From positions 372,001 through 436,000 of the forward strand of contig NZ_CP150664.1 of assembly GCF_038024035.1 (NCBI RefSeq): 64,000 nucleotides of DNA. The letters are read 5' to 3'. Position 1 is the stretch's first letter. Each line of letters opens with the position of its first letter. Source of the stretch: Polaribacter pacificus (GTDB lineage Bacteria > Bacteroidota > Bacteroidia > Flavobacteriales > Flavobacteriaceae). This document shows positions 43,627 to 53,169 of this stretch, one piece after another. The translations under genes and the position numbers were made by a program. The notes under the pieces are model-generated. The model ran no database searches. It saw only the letters and a program-made list of their open reading frames with translations, and was not told the DNA's origin.

Positions 43627-45155
43627 GTTTGCTTTCTTTTTTTAAGTTCAAAAAGATCAGTTCTACGGTCCTTTAAGTTTCGTACACTTCCAAATTGATT
43701 CAATTCGCGCAACAAGTCTATATCAACATCTGCAATTAAGATCATTTCTGTGTTGGTGGTCGCTTCTGCTTTTATACCATTGGCTGGGAATGAAAAATCA
43801 CAGGGTGTAAACACCATCGACTGAGCAAATTGAATGTCCATATTATGAACCTTTGGTAGATTCCCAACACTACCCGCTATAGCAACGTAACATTCATTTT
43901 CGATAGCTCTTGCTTGGGCACAGTGCCGTACTCTAGAATAGCCGTTTTGAGTATCTGTTAAAAATGGAATAAACAAGATGTCCATGCCTTCATCAGCCAA
44001 CAAGCGACTCAATTCTGGAAACTCAGAGTCATAACAAATCAATACCCCAATCTTACCACAGTCAGTATCATAGGTTTTCAATTCATGACCACCTTGCATC
44101 CCCCATACTTTTGCTTCATCAGGTGTTACATGCAGTTTTTCATAACGCTCTGTGGTACCATCGCGCTTACAGATGTACCCAACATTGTACAAGAGTTCGT
44201 CTCTTATCTCTGGCATACTACCTGTAATAACATTGATGTTGTAGGTAATAGCTAGTTCAGAAAAACGCTGTACAATTTGAGGTGTAAATTTGGCCAATTC
44301 ACGAATGGCTTGTGATTCTGGAAGATGGTTGTTATCCGCCATCAAAGGCGCATTAAAAAACTCAGGGAAAAGCGCAAAATCTGATCGGTATGCAGAGACA
44401 GCGTCTATAAAATATTCGGCCTGCTGCATTAGCTCTTCTAAGTCTTTATACAATCGCATTTGCCACTGAATCAAGCCTAGTCTGATTATCTTTTTCTTAG
44501 TAAAGGCCTTTTTGTTTGCCTTTTCATAATAAATATTATCCCATTCAAGCAAAACTGCAAACTCATTAGAAGCTTCATCGCCTTCTAAATAGCCTTTTAA
44601 TATTTTTGAGGGATGAAAATCATTAGAGATTTGAAAGTTTAAAACTGGATCATGAATCTCTTTGCGTTTTACTTTTTCTATATATTCCTTTGGTGAAACT
44701 TGCTCAGAATACTTGTGGTAATTAGGAATTCTACCTCCAAAGGCAATACCTTTAAGGTTCAGTTTTTCTGCTAATTCTTTTCTGTAATCGTACAGACGAC
44801 GTCCCAATCTAAGGCCTCTGTACTCTGTTTTTATAAACACATCAATACCATACAAGACATCTCCATCTTTGCGATGGGTGTCAAAGGTGTAATTTCCTGT
44901 AATCTCTTTATAGGTATGATGCTCGTCAAAACTGTCATAATCTACCATGATAGACAAAGCACAGCCTGCAAGCTCATTGTTTACTTTAATCACCACCTGC
45001 CCTTCTGGAAATTTATCAATTAAGGACTTAATATGTGCCTCACTCCAATAAGAGTTTGGAATGTTTGAATACACCTGAATCATGGCTGCTTTTAGCGCCT
45101 TATAATCATCAATGGTTAAATATTGAAGCTCAATATTTTCTATTTGCTCTATCAT
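43623..45155 (-). CDS. Fused GNAT acetyltransferase and carbon-nitrogen hydrolase
   Basis: A 510-residue cytoplasmic two-domain enzyme. Residues 1-215 are a GNAT domain (YRGLRLGRRLYDYRKELAE as the acetyl-CoA loop). Residues 225-505 are a nitrilase-superfamily amidohydrolase with the full triad: Glu265 (LFPEF), Lys340 (YEKLHVT), Cys374 (LICYDSEFPE). The fusion is known in several phyla, but the substrate is not established. The gene overlaps yhcH by four bases. An upstream perfect palindrome at 45242 may be an operator. Confidence 0.92.
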   Translation of the reverse strand: MIEQIENIELQYLTIDDYKALKAAMIQVYSNIPNSYWSEAHIKSLIDKFPEGQVVIKVNNELAGCALSIMVDYDSFDEHHTYKEITGNYTFDTHRKDGDVLYGIDVFIKTEYRGLRLGRRLYDYRKELAEKLNLKGIAFGGRIPNYHKYSEQVSPKEYIEKVKRKEIHDPVLNFQISNDFHPSKILKGYLEGDEASNEFAVLLEWDNIYYEKANKKAFTKKKIIRLGLIQWQMRLYKDLEELMQQAEYFIDAVSAYRSDFALFPEFFNAPLMADNNHLPESQAIRELAKFTPQIVQRFSELAITYNINVITGSMPEIRDELLYNVGYICKRDGTTERYEKLHVTPDEAKVWGMQGGHELKTYDTDCGKIGVLICYDSEFPELSRLLADEGMDILFIPFLTDTQNGYSRVRHCAQARAIENECYVAIAGSVGNLPKVHNMDIQFAQSMVFTPCDFSFPANGIKAEATTNTEMILIADVDIDLLRELNQFGSVRNLKDRRTDLFELKKRKQT

Positions 45156-45241
45156 TTATATGTGTTTAACTATGGTAATGACCTTGTGTTTTCATGTCAG
45201 TAATGATGAACAAAATAAAAATATCAATTGCTGTACATGTA

Positions 45242-45253
45242 TGTAAATTTACA
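45242..45253. promoter_or_regulatory. Candidate operator palindrome TGTAAATTTACA
   Basis: Perfect 12-base palindrome 87 bases upstream of the GNAT-nitrilase start, preceded by TGTACATGTA, another near-palindrome. Could bind a dimeric regulator; low evidence. Confidence 0.3.
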
Positions 45254-45299
45254 CAAAAGGAAGTTTGCTAACAATGCTTATTTTTAAATTTTTATATAA

Positions 45300-45355
45300 A
45301 AAAAACACTTTTTTTATCCCCTATAAATAGCAGTACTCATCCCAGTGTTTTTTTA
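45300..45355 (-). terminator. Possible hairpin terminator of the SDR-DUF2867 gene
   Basis: An 11-bp stem (45300-45310 with 45345-45355, arm AAAAAAACACT) with a long 34-base loop and T run on the minus strand, 29 bases past the stop of the SDR gene. The long loop makes it less certain. Confidence 0.5.
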
Positions 45356-45384
45356 ACTCACAAGCATCGTAGAAATTACTATTA

Positions 45385-46800
45385 TTAAGAAGTTATTTTA
45401 GTAATCATCCCTTTAAAAATAAATCCATGAAAAGGATATACTGCATACCAATAAAGCCTTCCAGCGATACCTAGCGGTCTAAACGTAGCCGTTTGATACA
45501 ACTGACCTCCTTCGAGTTTAAACTCTAACCAAGCCTCTCCAGGAAGCTTCATCTCTGCAAACAACAACAGTCTTCCCTCTTGTTTATTTGCGTATAAAAC
45601 TCGCCAAAAATCCAAAGAGTCACCAGTAGCTATGGTATTTTGATTGGTTCTTCCTCTGCGCAATCCAACTCCACCAAAAAGTTTATCTATAAACCCACGG
45701 AGTTTCCACAACCAATTTCCGTAATACCAACCCTTATCGCCTCCAATATTCCAGATATTATCAATACAACGTTTTGTATTTACTACAGGTTTAATTTGCT
45801 GATCAATAAAACACCCATGAGTAGGAACCTTAATAAACTCAGAAATATTTATCTTAAAACCACTACTTACATAAGCATCTTTCCAACTAGAGACAATTTC
45901 ATTATTGTCAATTTTTTTAAAGGCGCGTTCTAGTGATTCTTGATAAGAAATCGGCTCTATTTCTAATATCTTGTTGAGATCTGAATTTCTACAGACTACT
46001 TCTACTTTCATACTATCGACTAAAGAAACAGCCAGGCGGTACGAAGTAGATGTTACAAAATACAGCCAATAAGAAGATAGTTTTGGAGTCATCACTGGGA
46101 CTATCCAAATATGTCTTTTTAATGTACGCACCTGAGCATAGCCCATGAGCATTTCTTTATAACTCAGTACGTCTTTGCATCCAATGTCAAAGTTTTTATC
46201 AAATGTTTTAGAATTTAATAGGCTTTTGGATAAAAATAAAATCACATCAGATATCCCAATAGGTTGACATTTGGTGAGCAGCCATTTTGGAGTAATCATG
46301 ATTGGAAGTTTTTCTACCAAATCTCTAATAATTTCAAAAGAAGCGCTCCCAGATCCAATAATGATCCCTGCTCTAAGACAGGTAAAATGATAGCTCCCTT
46401 TTTGAAGTTCATCTTCAACGGTTTTCCTTGACGTTAAATGTTTTGAGAGAATTGTTTCATTGACGATACCACTTAAATAGAGTACTTGCTTAACCTGTGT
46501 TTGATTAAGCGCATTCCTAAAATTTATTGCTGATGTTTTCTCTAGAGATTCGTAGTCTTTTTCAGAAGACATCGAATGAACCAAATAGTATGCAACAGTT
46601 ATATCTTGAGGTATTTTTGTAAGTGAATTTGAATCTAATAGATCTATTTCTATGATACTAATATGTGCTTTTAGTGATGCACTTGGATTAAATCGGGTTT
46701 GATCTCTTACACAACAAACCACATGGTGTCCTTGTTCTATCAAAACAGGGAGTAATCTCTTTCCAATATAACCTGTAGCTCCTGTAAGTAGTATTTTCAT
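45385..46800 (-). CDS. SDR-family oxidoreductase fused to DUF2867
   Basis: A 471-residue protein. The N-terminal half is an extended or atypical SDR/NmrA fold with the dinucleotide loop LLTGATGYIGKRLL (3-16) and YLVHSMSSEKDYE in the catalytic region. The C-terminal half (about 320-471, LRRGRTNQNTIATGDSLDFWRV and WYAVYPFHGFIFKGM) is DUF2867, possibly a ligand-binding START-like domain. The reaction is unknown. Confidence 0.88.
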   Translation of the reverse strand: MKILLTGATGYIGKRLLPVLIEQGHHVVCCVRDQTRFNPSASLKAHISIIEIDLLDSNSLTKIPQDITVAYYLVHSMSSEKDYESLEKTSAINFRNALNQTQVKQVLYLSGIVNETILSKHLTSRKTVEDELQKGSYHFTCLRAGIIIGSGSASFEIIRDLVEKLPIMITPKWLLTKCQPIGISDVILFLSKSLLNSKTFDKNFDIGCKDVLSYKEMLMGYAQVRTLKRHIWIVPVMTPKLSSYWLYFVTSTSYRLAVSLVDSMKVEVVCRNSDLNKILEIEPISYQESLERAFKKIDNNEIVSSWKDAYVSSGFKINISEFIKVPTHGCFIDQQIKPVVNTKRCIDNIWNIGGDKGWYYGNWLWKLRGFIDKLFGGVGLRRGRTNQNTIATGDSLDFWRVLYANKQEGRLLLFAEMKLPGEAWLEFKLEGGQLYQTATFRPLGIAGRLYWYAVYPFHGFIFKGMITKITS

Positions 46801-46849
46801 AACTGTAGATTTTATTTATAAAATTACAGGCAGAAAAAGTTTATACCTG

Positions 46850-47587
46850 TTAAACGCGCTGTATAAAAATATTAGAAAGCGTCACCACTCCAATAAGTAG
46901 AATAAGGAATAGTGAAATTCGCTTAAATTTATTTTGTGGAATGTGTTTTAATATTCGTTTACCTATATAGGTTCCTAAAATCCCAATAATTAATAGAAAA
47001 GGAACATATATTAAATCGTGTTGATGAATATAACCATTTTTATAATACACCACACTTCTTACCAAATCAATAAAAAAATCAATAAAAGCAGAAGTCGCGA
47101 TAAAAACACTTTTTTCTAAATTAAATGCGGCCATGGTTAAACCTCTAATTGCACCACCTGTACCTAGTAATCCAGCAGAAAACCCAGATAATACACCGCC
47201 TGTAATTGCATTCTTTTTAGTCGATCTAATAATCAGATCTTTTTTTACCAAAAACAAGAGACTCAAAGCAATGAGGAACAAGGCCAAAAAAACCTCTAGT
47301 ACAAGTGTATTTAGGTATTTACTTAGAACACCTCCAACAATAACAAATAAGACAGCAGGAATACCAATATTGATTAAAAGCTTTTTATCGATCCCTTTTT
47401 TAAACAGCATAATTTTACTGATATTGCTCGATAAATGAAAAATTGCCGTTAATCCTAATACAGAATAAAAATCAAAATAAAAATTGCCAATAGGTACAAA
47501 AAAAACAGAGGATCCAAAACCTCCAATAGTACCAATTATTTCTGCAAAAAGAGCGAGAAGGATAAATATGTAGTTTAACTTTTCCAT
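46850..47587 (-). CDS. TauE/SafE-family sulfite exporter-like permease
   Basis: A 245-residue inner-membrane protein with about eight helices in two repeats (FGSSVFFVPIGNF, LLGTGGAIRGLTMAAF are the repeat motifs). I start it at the ATG at 47587; a TTG four codons upstream is possible. Family members export sulfite, sulfoacetate or other small anions. No sulfur genes are adjacent, so substrate is open. Confidence 0.88.
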   Translation of the reverse strand: MEKLNYIFILLALFAEIIGTIGGFGSSVFFVPIGNFYFDFYSVLGLTAIFHLSSNISKIMLFKKGIDKKLLINIGIPAVLFVIVGGVLSKYLNTLVLEVFLALFLIALSLLFLVKKDLIIRSTKKNAITGGVLSGFSAGLLGTGGAIRGLTMAAFNLEKSVFIATSAFIDFFIDLVRSVVYYKNGYIHQHDLIYVPFLLIIGILGTYIGKRILKHIPQNKFKRISLFLILLIGVVTLSNIFIQRV

Positions 47588-47608
47588 TAAAATTAGCAAT
47601 GCATCGTG

Positions 47609-48151
47609 TTATTGAGCATCAATACTTTTTTTTATAAAAACATGCAGACTAATTGGAATGCCATTTTTAAGTTCACAATTAAGAAGTGTCGTCTCTAAAT
47701 AAAAGCCTAATTTTTTAAGAGTTTTTACACTAGCGGTGTTTTTGGTTTCTACAAAGGCTTCTAATTTGTCTAGTTCCATGTTGTTAAACACCTGTTCTAG
47801 AATCAGTGATAGTGCTTCAAACACATAGCCTTGTCCCCAGTTTTTTGGATATAACCAAAACCCAATTTCTGCTTTGCGTTTTTTTTTGTCAAAGTCATTA
47901 ATGCCAGCAGCTCCCAAAAATTGATTGTCATCTTTAGTGCAAATTGCCCACCAGACTCCTGCCTTAGTGTTCTCAAGTTCAGAAAACCAAATCATTTGCT
48001 CTTCGGTAGCTTCTAAACTATCAAAAGAGACTCCATAATACTTAATTACTTCTGGGTCAGATAAGCCTTTAAAAACTGCTTCCTGATCTGTAGCAACAAT
48101 CTGCCTTAATAAAAGCCTTTTTGACTCTAAAACAGGAAATGATTTACTCAT
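47609..48151 (-). CDS. GNAT N-acetyltransferase, RimJ/RimL type
   Basis: A 180-residue acetyltransferase of the ribosomal-protein type. SKRLLLRQIV at the N-terminus, EIGFWLYPKNWGQGYVFEAL as the acetyl-CoA loop and AFVETKNTASVKTLKKLGF near the end. Possible substrates are protein N-termini or small amines. Lies 12 bases after the MscS stop and 21 bases before the TauE gene, so probably one operon. Confidence 0.9.
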   Translation of the reverse strand: MSKSFPVLESKRLLLRQIVATDQEAVFKGLSDPEVIKYYGVSFDSLEATEEQMIWFSELENTKAGVWWAICTKDDNQFLGAAGINDFDKKKRKAEIGFWLYPKNWGQGYVFEALSLILEQVFNNMELDKLEAFVETKNTASVKTLKKLGFYLETTLLNCELKNGIPISLHVFIKKSIDAQ

Positions 48152-48163
48152 TAAAATTCCTTA

Positions 48164-49087
48164 TTATTTTAAACTATCTTCTTGTTTGTCTACATTATTC
48201 CAGTCGACTGTAGGAATCTTTACGATTTCAAAAGTTGCAGACGCAAGCAACACCTTACCCTTTGTTTCCTCAATTTTTTTACCAATTTCTTGATGAAGGA
48301 TGTTTTTTGTAAAGCGTCTTTTTTTATAATCGACAATATACCTTAGGTTTAATTGGATCCAATTGTCTGTAAGTGTAATGGCTAATGTAGGATCAACTTG
48401 CGCGTCTTCTATATAGTATTTAGACACCACTTCTTTCCAATCAGCTAGGGATGCTTGTACGTATTCTGACAATCGTTCTTGAGCAATAGAAATTACTATT
48501 GATTTAGCCAACTCAATATCTGATCCATATCTGATAGGCAAATTAAACTCATCCCAAACAAAAGGAAAATCTTGAGAATAATTATAGACAGGACCTTTAA
48601 AAACAAAGGCATTGCTTAATTTTACGATACGTCCACTATAATTGTCACTAGAGATCCACTCTCCTATTTCCATCATGGTTGTATAGATGCTGTCGATATC
48701 AATCACATCTCCTTTAATACCGTTGATCTCTATTCGATCACCGGGTTTGTAGACCTTTACAAAAAAGATATAGAAGGATCCTGCTATACTCAAGATAATT
48801 TCTTGCAAGGTGATGGTAATACCCGCGGTCAGTAAACCTACTGCGAGTCCGAAATCTTTAATGCTTCCTGTAAAATAGGTAATGGTGACAAGAACTACTA
48901 AAATATAACCAATAATTTCTACAGCCTTTTGAGTTTTGTATTTAACTGTATTGTTTGGAAGATTTTTCTTAAGCGCTTTTCGCAACCAGGTAATGAGTAT
49001 AAAAACTAGGAGTATCCAAACCAAATACTTTAAAATATTTGTGCTAATGGGATGTGCCGTAATCCAATTGTTTAATTCTTCTAACAA
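48164..49087 (-). CDS. MscS-family mechanosensitive channel
   Basis: A 307-residue channel with three N-terminal helices (about 17-35, 57-77, 84-112), the pore helix 3 (LAVGLLTAGITITLQEIILSIAGS), and the MscS cytoplasmic beta and alpha/beta domains (KVYKPGDRIEINGIKGDVIDID). It opens under membrane tension and releases solutes. It starts with TTG at 49087, since no in-frame ATG is near and LNNWITAH begins the first amphipathic part. Confidence 0.9.
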   Translation of the reverse strand: MLEELNNWITAHPISTNILKYLVWILLVFILITWLRKALKKNLPNNTVKYKTQKAVEIIGYILVVLVTITYFTGSIKDFGLAVGLLTAGITITLQEIILSIAGSFYIFFVKVYKPGDRIEINGIKGDVIDIDSIYTTMMEIGEWISSDNYSGRIVKLSNAFVFKGPVYNYSQDFPFVWDEFNLPIRYGSDIELAKSIVISIAQERLSEYVQASLADWKEVVSKYYIEDAQVDPTLAITLTDNWIQLNLRYIVDYKKRRFTKNILHQEIGKKIEETKGKVLLASATFEIVKIPTVDWNNVDKQEDSLK

Positions 49088-49263
49088 GTGTGTACTATTT
49101 TTAAGATTAAAACGATTAATTGACTTGTTTGCGATAAAAGTACCGCTATATTTACCAACCTAAGATACTATTTCTGCTCGAATTTTAGATAAGAATCTGT
49201 ATAAATTTAAAAAATACTACCTGTACCTTTAGTTTATTTTGTCTGTCTTGTTTTATATATATC

Positions 49264-50022
49264 TTAGCGCTGGTGTAAATGACCATTACTTCTTTTTTGG
49301 TCGTATTTTCTTTTTGTTTTGATGAGTTTGTATCTAAAATCATCATAAAATAAACTTCCTATTAATATTAATGCACCTAAGATTAAGGTGTCTAGTTTTA
49401 AGTTGAGTTTAGAATATAAAAATCCACCGATTAAACCTCCTGCAAAAAAGAATAAAATAATAAAGATCCTTAGTTTGATGTTTGCTTTCAGTTTTTCTCT
49501 ATTGTGATGTATTTTCGGAAAACACAACTGAGCTAAGTCTATCCCTAAATCGGTAAAAAGCCCCGTTAAGTGAGTGGTTCGAACAACCGCTTTTGAAATT
49601 TTGGTCACAAAAGAATTTTGAAGCCCCATGGCAAATAACAATAAACAAACTATCACGTCTGCTGATATCCCATTATAGATATGATTTGATAGGGCAATAG
49701 AAATTAAAATACAACTTTCAATAATTGTTGGCAGTAAAAAAATATTTAACTGTTTGCTTTTCTTATATTTTTCAATAAGAAAACTAGACACAAAAGAACC
49801 CACCAAAAATGAAAAAATATACAGAAAATAGATAGTTCCTTTCCAAAAATCAAAATCAGCAACATCATTTATAAACAAAGCAAAGTGCCCTGTTACATTG
49901 GTAGTTAACTGTTTAAATGCTAAAAAACCAGTAACATTAACTATCCCAGCTACAAAAGACAAAATAGTGGCAATTTGCAAATTGTGCTTAAGAGTTCTGC
50001 TTTTGCCTTGATGCCTAAACAT
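49264..50022 (-). CDS. YoaK/DUF1275 membrane protein
   Basis: A 252-residue inner-membrane protein with about six helices, matching DUF1275 (YoaK). The opening TGFLAFKQLTTNVTGHFALF and the later VVRTTHLTGLFTDLGIDLAQ are family marks. The function is unknown. It ends in a basic cytoplasmic tail. Confidence 0.9.
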   Translation of the reverse strand: MFRHQGKSRTLKHNLQIATILSFVAGIVNVTGFLAFKQLTTNVTGHFALFINDVADFDFWKGTIYFLYIFSFLVGSFVSSFLIEKYKKSKQLNIFLLPTIIESCILISIALSNHIYNGISADVIVCLLLFAMGLQNSFVTKISKAVVRTTHLTGLFTDLGIDLAQLCFPKIHHNREKLKANIKLRIFIILFFFAGGLIGGFLYSKLNLKLDTLILGALILIGSLFYDDFRYKLIKTKRKYDQKRSNGHLHQR

Positions 50023-50203
50023 GCTATTTTTGTTTAATTTAATTTAATTTTGAAGTCAATTTGAAGATATCTATTTACAACTCCATTTGAGTATAAAATT
50101 AAGCAAATAAAGCCAATTTGTTCAATTTTTAAGCCATTAAAATCAAAGTATTGGAATTATTTTTTTTCTGTAATTTAAGGAGTCATATGCGCAATCGAGT
50201 TAG

Positions 50204-50228
50204 GCTATTTAACTGCATTTTAAATAGC
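50204..50228 (-). terminator. Hairpin at the 3' side of the VOC gene
   Basis: Perfect 9-bp stem (50204-50212 with 50220-50228, arm GCTATTTAA) with a seven-base loop, directly after the VOC stop. There is no T run, so termination is only a guess. Confidence 0.3.
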
Positions 50229-50238
50229 GATATTAAAC

Positions 50239-51117
50239 CTAAAGACTTGTAAAGGCTATTTGGTTTCCAATGGAGTCGTGCGTCCAAAAAGTTCCATTAG
50301 TTTCTGTATACTCAGAAACATTTTTCAATGCGGTTGTTAATTTTTCTTGGGTGCTAAAATTAATTTGAAAATATCTCATTCCTGCATTTTTATTTGGTGC
50401 TAAGGGCCTATTTACTCCATGCCAACAATTTAACGCGATACGGTGCTTGTAGTGTCCACCTGCACCTAGATCAGCATACAAATATTGTGGTAGGTAGTTA
50501 AAAGGTATAAATCCAATTTTCTTGTAAAACTGATTTGAATCCTCAATACTATTTGCATACAAATGTAAATGACCAATATGTGCATCTTTAGAGAGCTTTT
50601 TCGGAGTCGTATTAAATTCTAGAAACTCCAAAACCTTAGACACAACAAGATGTTCAGATGCATTTTTTAAATTGCCTTCTGAATCTTCAATTCTCAAACC
50701 ATTTTTAGCGACAACTCTTTTGAATCTCTCTGGAGTTTCTATGGTTAGCTCAATATTGATTCCATCTGGATCTTCAAGATAAATTGATTTAGACATGGTG
50801 TGATCTACTGGTGAAAACGGATAATTATTATCAATCAGTCGCTGTATCATTCCGGCAAATTCAGACAACTTAGATACATGAACTGCAAAATGGTAAAGAC
50901 CACTATACCCCTTTTGAAAAGAAGTTTCTGCTGTTTGATGCACCACAACCAAAACTTGAGTTGCTGTGCCAAATTTTGCAACAGTCTCTGAAATTTCTTT
51001 TAATTCCATTCCAATTATTTTTGTCCAAAACAATCTTGACTTTTCTAAACTTGTATTATTCAGGTGAATTGCCCCAAAAGAGGCAAATTTACCTGAATCT
51101 ATATATTCTTGACCCAT
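50239..51117 (-). CDS. Two-domain VOC-family protein
   Basis: A 292-residue vicinal-oxygen-chelate protein with two glyoxalase/bleomycin-like domains (about 11-130 and 168-290), like catechol-2,3-dioxygenases and CatE. FAVHVSKLSEF and YLEDPDGINIELTIETP mark domain one; HIGHLHLYANSIEDSNQFYKKIGF marks domain two, where metal ligands usually sit. The substrate is unknown. It lies 43 bases after doxX and may share its transcript. Confidence 0.87.
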   Translation of the reverse strand: MGQEYIDSGKFASFGAIHLNNTSLEKSRLFWTKIIGMELKEISETVAKFGTATQVLVVVHQTAETSFQKGYSGLYHFAVHVSKLSEFAGMIQRLIDNNYPFSPVDHTMSKSIYLEDPDGINIELTIETPERFKRVVAKNGLRIEDSEGNLKNASEHLVVSKVLEFLEFNTTPKKLSKDAHIGHLHLYANSIEDSNQFYKKIGFIPFNYLPQYLYADLGAGGHYKHRIALNCWHGVNRPLAPNKNAGMRYFQINFSTQEKLTTALKNVSEYTETNGTFWTHDSIGNQIAFTSL

Positions 51118-51160
51118 ACTTCTTTGTGTGTGTTTTAATGAAAATAGGTTTTAATTTGTG

Positions 51161-51571
51161 CTATTTTTTTGAATGAATTGGGGCTTTCCTACTTCTTCCC
51201 CATGCAATAAAAATGGCAATCCCAAAGAGTATCAAATTCATACCGATCGCAGAAAACTCTCCTCTTACTGCGTGAAAAACCAGCGCAAAAATCATCACTG
51301 TAGCCAAGCCTAAAGCTGCCCAAACTGTTAACAAAGGTTTAATTCTTAGTATTGAAGGCAAAAACAGGCCTAAGCCTCCTAAAAACTCACTAATTCCAAT
51401 AAATCGCACCAATCCAGCAGATGTGTCTGTTACCCATGGTAAAGATGCTGCTAGTGCATCTATAGGTTGTGAAACTTTCATTAAACCTGCCATTAAAAAC
51501 ATGATTCCTAATAATCCTTGAGTAATCCATAGTGTAATATGAATAGCCTTGTTGTTCTTTTGTTCTGTCAT
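51161..51571 (-). CDS. DoxX-family membrane protein
   Basis: A 136-residue protein with four helices. ISEFLGGLGLFLPSILRIKPLLTVWAA and the first helix with GIMFLMAGLMKVSQP match DoxX/YphA. Members are linked to quinone or thiosulfate oxidation and oxidative stress. A Crp-type regulator is directly upstream. Confidence 0.9.
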   Translation of the reverse strand: MTEQKNNKAIHITLWITQGLLGIMFLMAGLMKVSQPIDALAASLPWVTDTSAGLVRFIGISEFLGGLGLFLPSILRIKPLLTVWAALGLATVMIFALVFHAVRGEFSAIGMNLILFGIAIFIAWGRSRKAPIHSKK

Positions 51572-51658
51572 TTCTTTAAATATTTATAATTAGAATACTG
51601 CAAAGTTGAATCAATACAGTCTAAATAAAAATAAGATACCTTAAGAAATTTACAGAAT

Positions 51659-52177
51659 TTATTTTTTCAATATTTTACGTCTTATATCGCTCAAGTACTC
51701 AGGGGTAACTCCAATATAGGCCGCAATTAATTTTAACGGAAGTCTTTGGACAAGTGTTGGATAGGTTACTGTAAAATCGATGTAACGTTGTTCTGCAGTT
51801 GAACTTAATAAGCCAATAATACGCTTGTTTGAGGCGATTAAATTATTTCTAAACTTAATTGCAATATCGACCACAAAATCTTTTTCTAATGTGTCAATTC
51901 CTTTAAAATCAGATTTAGAAATTAATAAAACTTCAGAGTTTTCTATGGCTTCAATATACACTAGTGAAGGCACTTGATTGGTAAAACTATCCAGATCAGA
52001 AATCATCCATGATTCGGGTGCAAATTGCAAAATATGTTTTTTACCGGCAGGATCTATCGCATAGCTCTTAAGGCAGCCTTTCTGAACTAGATATCCATAC
52101 TTTACGATTTCACCTTGTCTTAAAAGTATGGTTCCTTTTGTAATGATTTTTGGGGTGTCAAATTTAAAATTTTTCAT
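51659..52177 (-). CDS. Crp/Fnr-family transcriptional regulator
   Basis: A 172-residue one-component regulator: cyclic-nucleotide-type sensor beta roll (about 10-120, GEIVKYGYLVQKGCLKSYAI) and a short C-terminal helix-turn-helix (RLPLKLIAAYIGVTPEYLSDIRRK). The sensor lacks Fnr-type N-terminal cysteines; the effector is unknown. It may control the doxX-VOC genes downstream, 87 bases away. Confidence 0.9.
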   Translation of the reverse strand: MKNFKFDTPKIITKGTILLRQGEIVKYGYLVQKGCLKSYAIDPAGKKHILQFAPESWMISDLDSFTNQVPSLVYIEAIENSEVLLISKSDFKGIDTLEKDFVVDIAIKFRNNLIASNKRIIGLLSSTAEQRYIDFTVTYPTLVQRLPLKLIAAYIGVTPEYLSDIRRKILKK

Positions 52178-52248
52178 TTTTAAATTGTTCTAGCAGCTCG
52201 TAATATTATGTTTACGCATTGTTATGGGGTTAAAAGCCTTCAAAAAAT

Positions 52249-53169
52249 TTAAGCTTCAATAGGAATGTATAAATCTACTATAAATTTATTTTCAGGATGT
52301 GTTCTAAAATCATTGTGATATATTTCAAAAGGCTGTGCATTTGCTTTTTTATACCCGTTTTCATCCATCCAAATAAATAGACCTGTCCAAGATTTTTCAA
52401 ATTCGCTTGGAGCAATTTCAAAACGCCCCACAATATAGGTTCCTTTTTCTAGACTAAGAGAATCAATATCTGTAGTGTTTTCAATAGGTTCATTGCTGGT
52501 TAAAAAAACACTCATTCGAACTTTATCTGGAGAAGTTACTTTAAAACTATCATAAAAAACCCTCCCCATTTTTGTTTCAGGTTGCCCTAAAACACCTTTA
52601 GCATTCCCCCACTTGACAAGTTTTTCAAAGGCTTTTTCAATTCCATTAACACCTACATGGTTAATAGCAGCAGCAGTTATGGTGTTTGTTTTTCTAATTT
52701 CAATTTTTGCATTCATATGTATCCATTTTTTTAAGTGATCAATGATGCAAATGTAGTTTTCATAGGTAGGATAGTCTTGACCATTCTTGCTTTCTAGTTG
52801 ACGAATCTTGCTAAATTTATTAGGGTGTTCCTTTCTAAATACTGTGGGACTAGCTCCGTAAAATTTCTTAAAGGCTCTTGTAAATGAAGAATTTGATGAA
52901 AAGCCACAACTAAGAGAAATTTCTGTAATGCTATCGTTGGTATGAATTAAGGCCAAGGCTGATTTCTCTATACGATGCCTATTGATATAGGTATTTAAGG
53001 TTTCTCCGGTTATATATTTAAATACGCGATGAAAATGATAGGGTGAAAAATAAGCTTCTTTTGAAACCGTTTCTAAGCTTAAGTTGGCACTTATATGTTG
53101 GTCTATAAATCGGAAAACTCGGTGAATTCGGTGTTTGTAATCTGTTTGTTTTTCGGTTTCTGAGATCAT
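52249..53169 (-). CDS. AraC-family regulator with GyrI-like effector domain
   Basis: A 306-residue regulator: paired helix-turn-helix AraC domain at the N-terminus (about 12-115, YFSPYHFHRVFKYITGE, SLSCGFSSNSSFTRAFKKF) and a GyrI-like small-molecule-binding domain (about 150-305, with a FEIYHNDFRTHPE-type core). MarA/SoxS/Rob-like layout typical of drug or organic-compound response. Its target may be the Crp-doxX-VOC genes downstream. Confidence 0.93.
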   Translation of the reverse strand: MISETEKQTDYKHRIHRVFRFIDQHISANLSLETVSKEAYFSPYHFHRVFKYITGETLNTYINRHRIEKSALALIHTNDSITEISLSCGFSSNSSFTRAFKKFYGASPTVFRKEHPNKFSKIRQLESKNGQDYPTYENYICIIDHLKKWIHMNAKIEIRKTNTITAAAINHVGVNGIEKAFEKLVKWGNAKGVLGQPETKMGRVFYDSFKVTSPDKVRMSVFLTSNEPIENTTDIDSLSLEKGTYIVGRFEIAPSEFEKSWTGLFIWMDENGYKKANAQPFEIYHNDFRTHPENKFIVDLYIPIEA

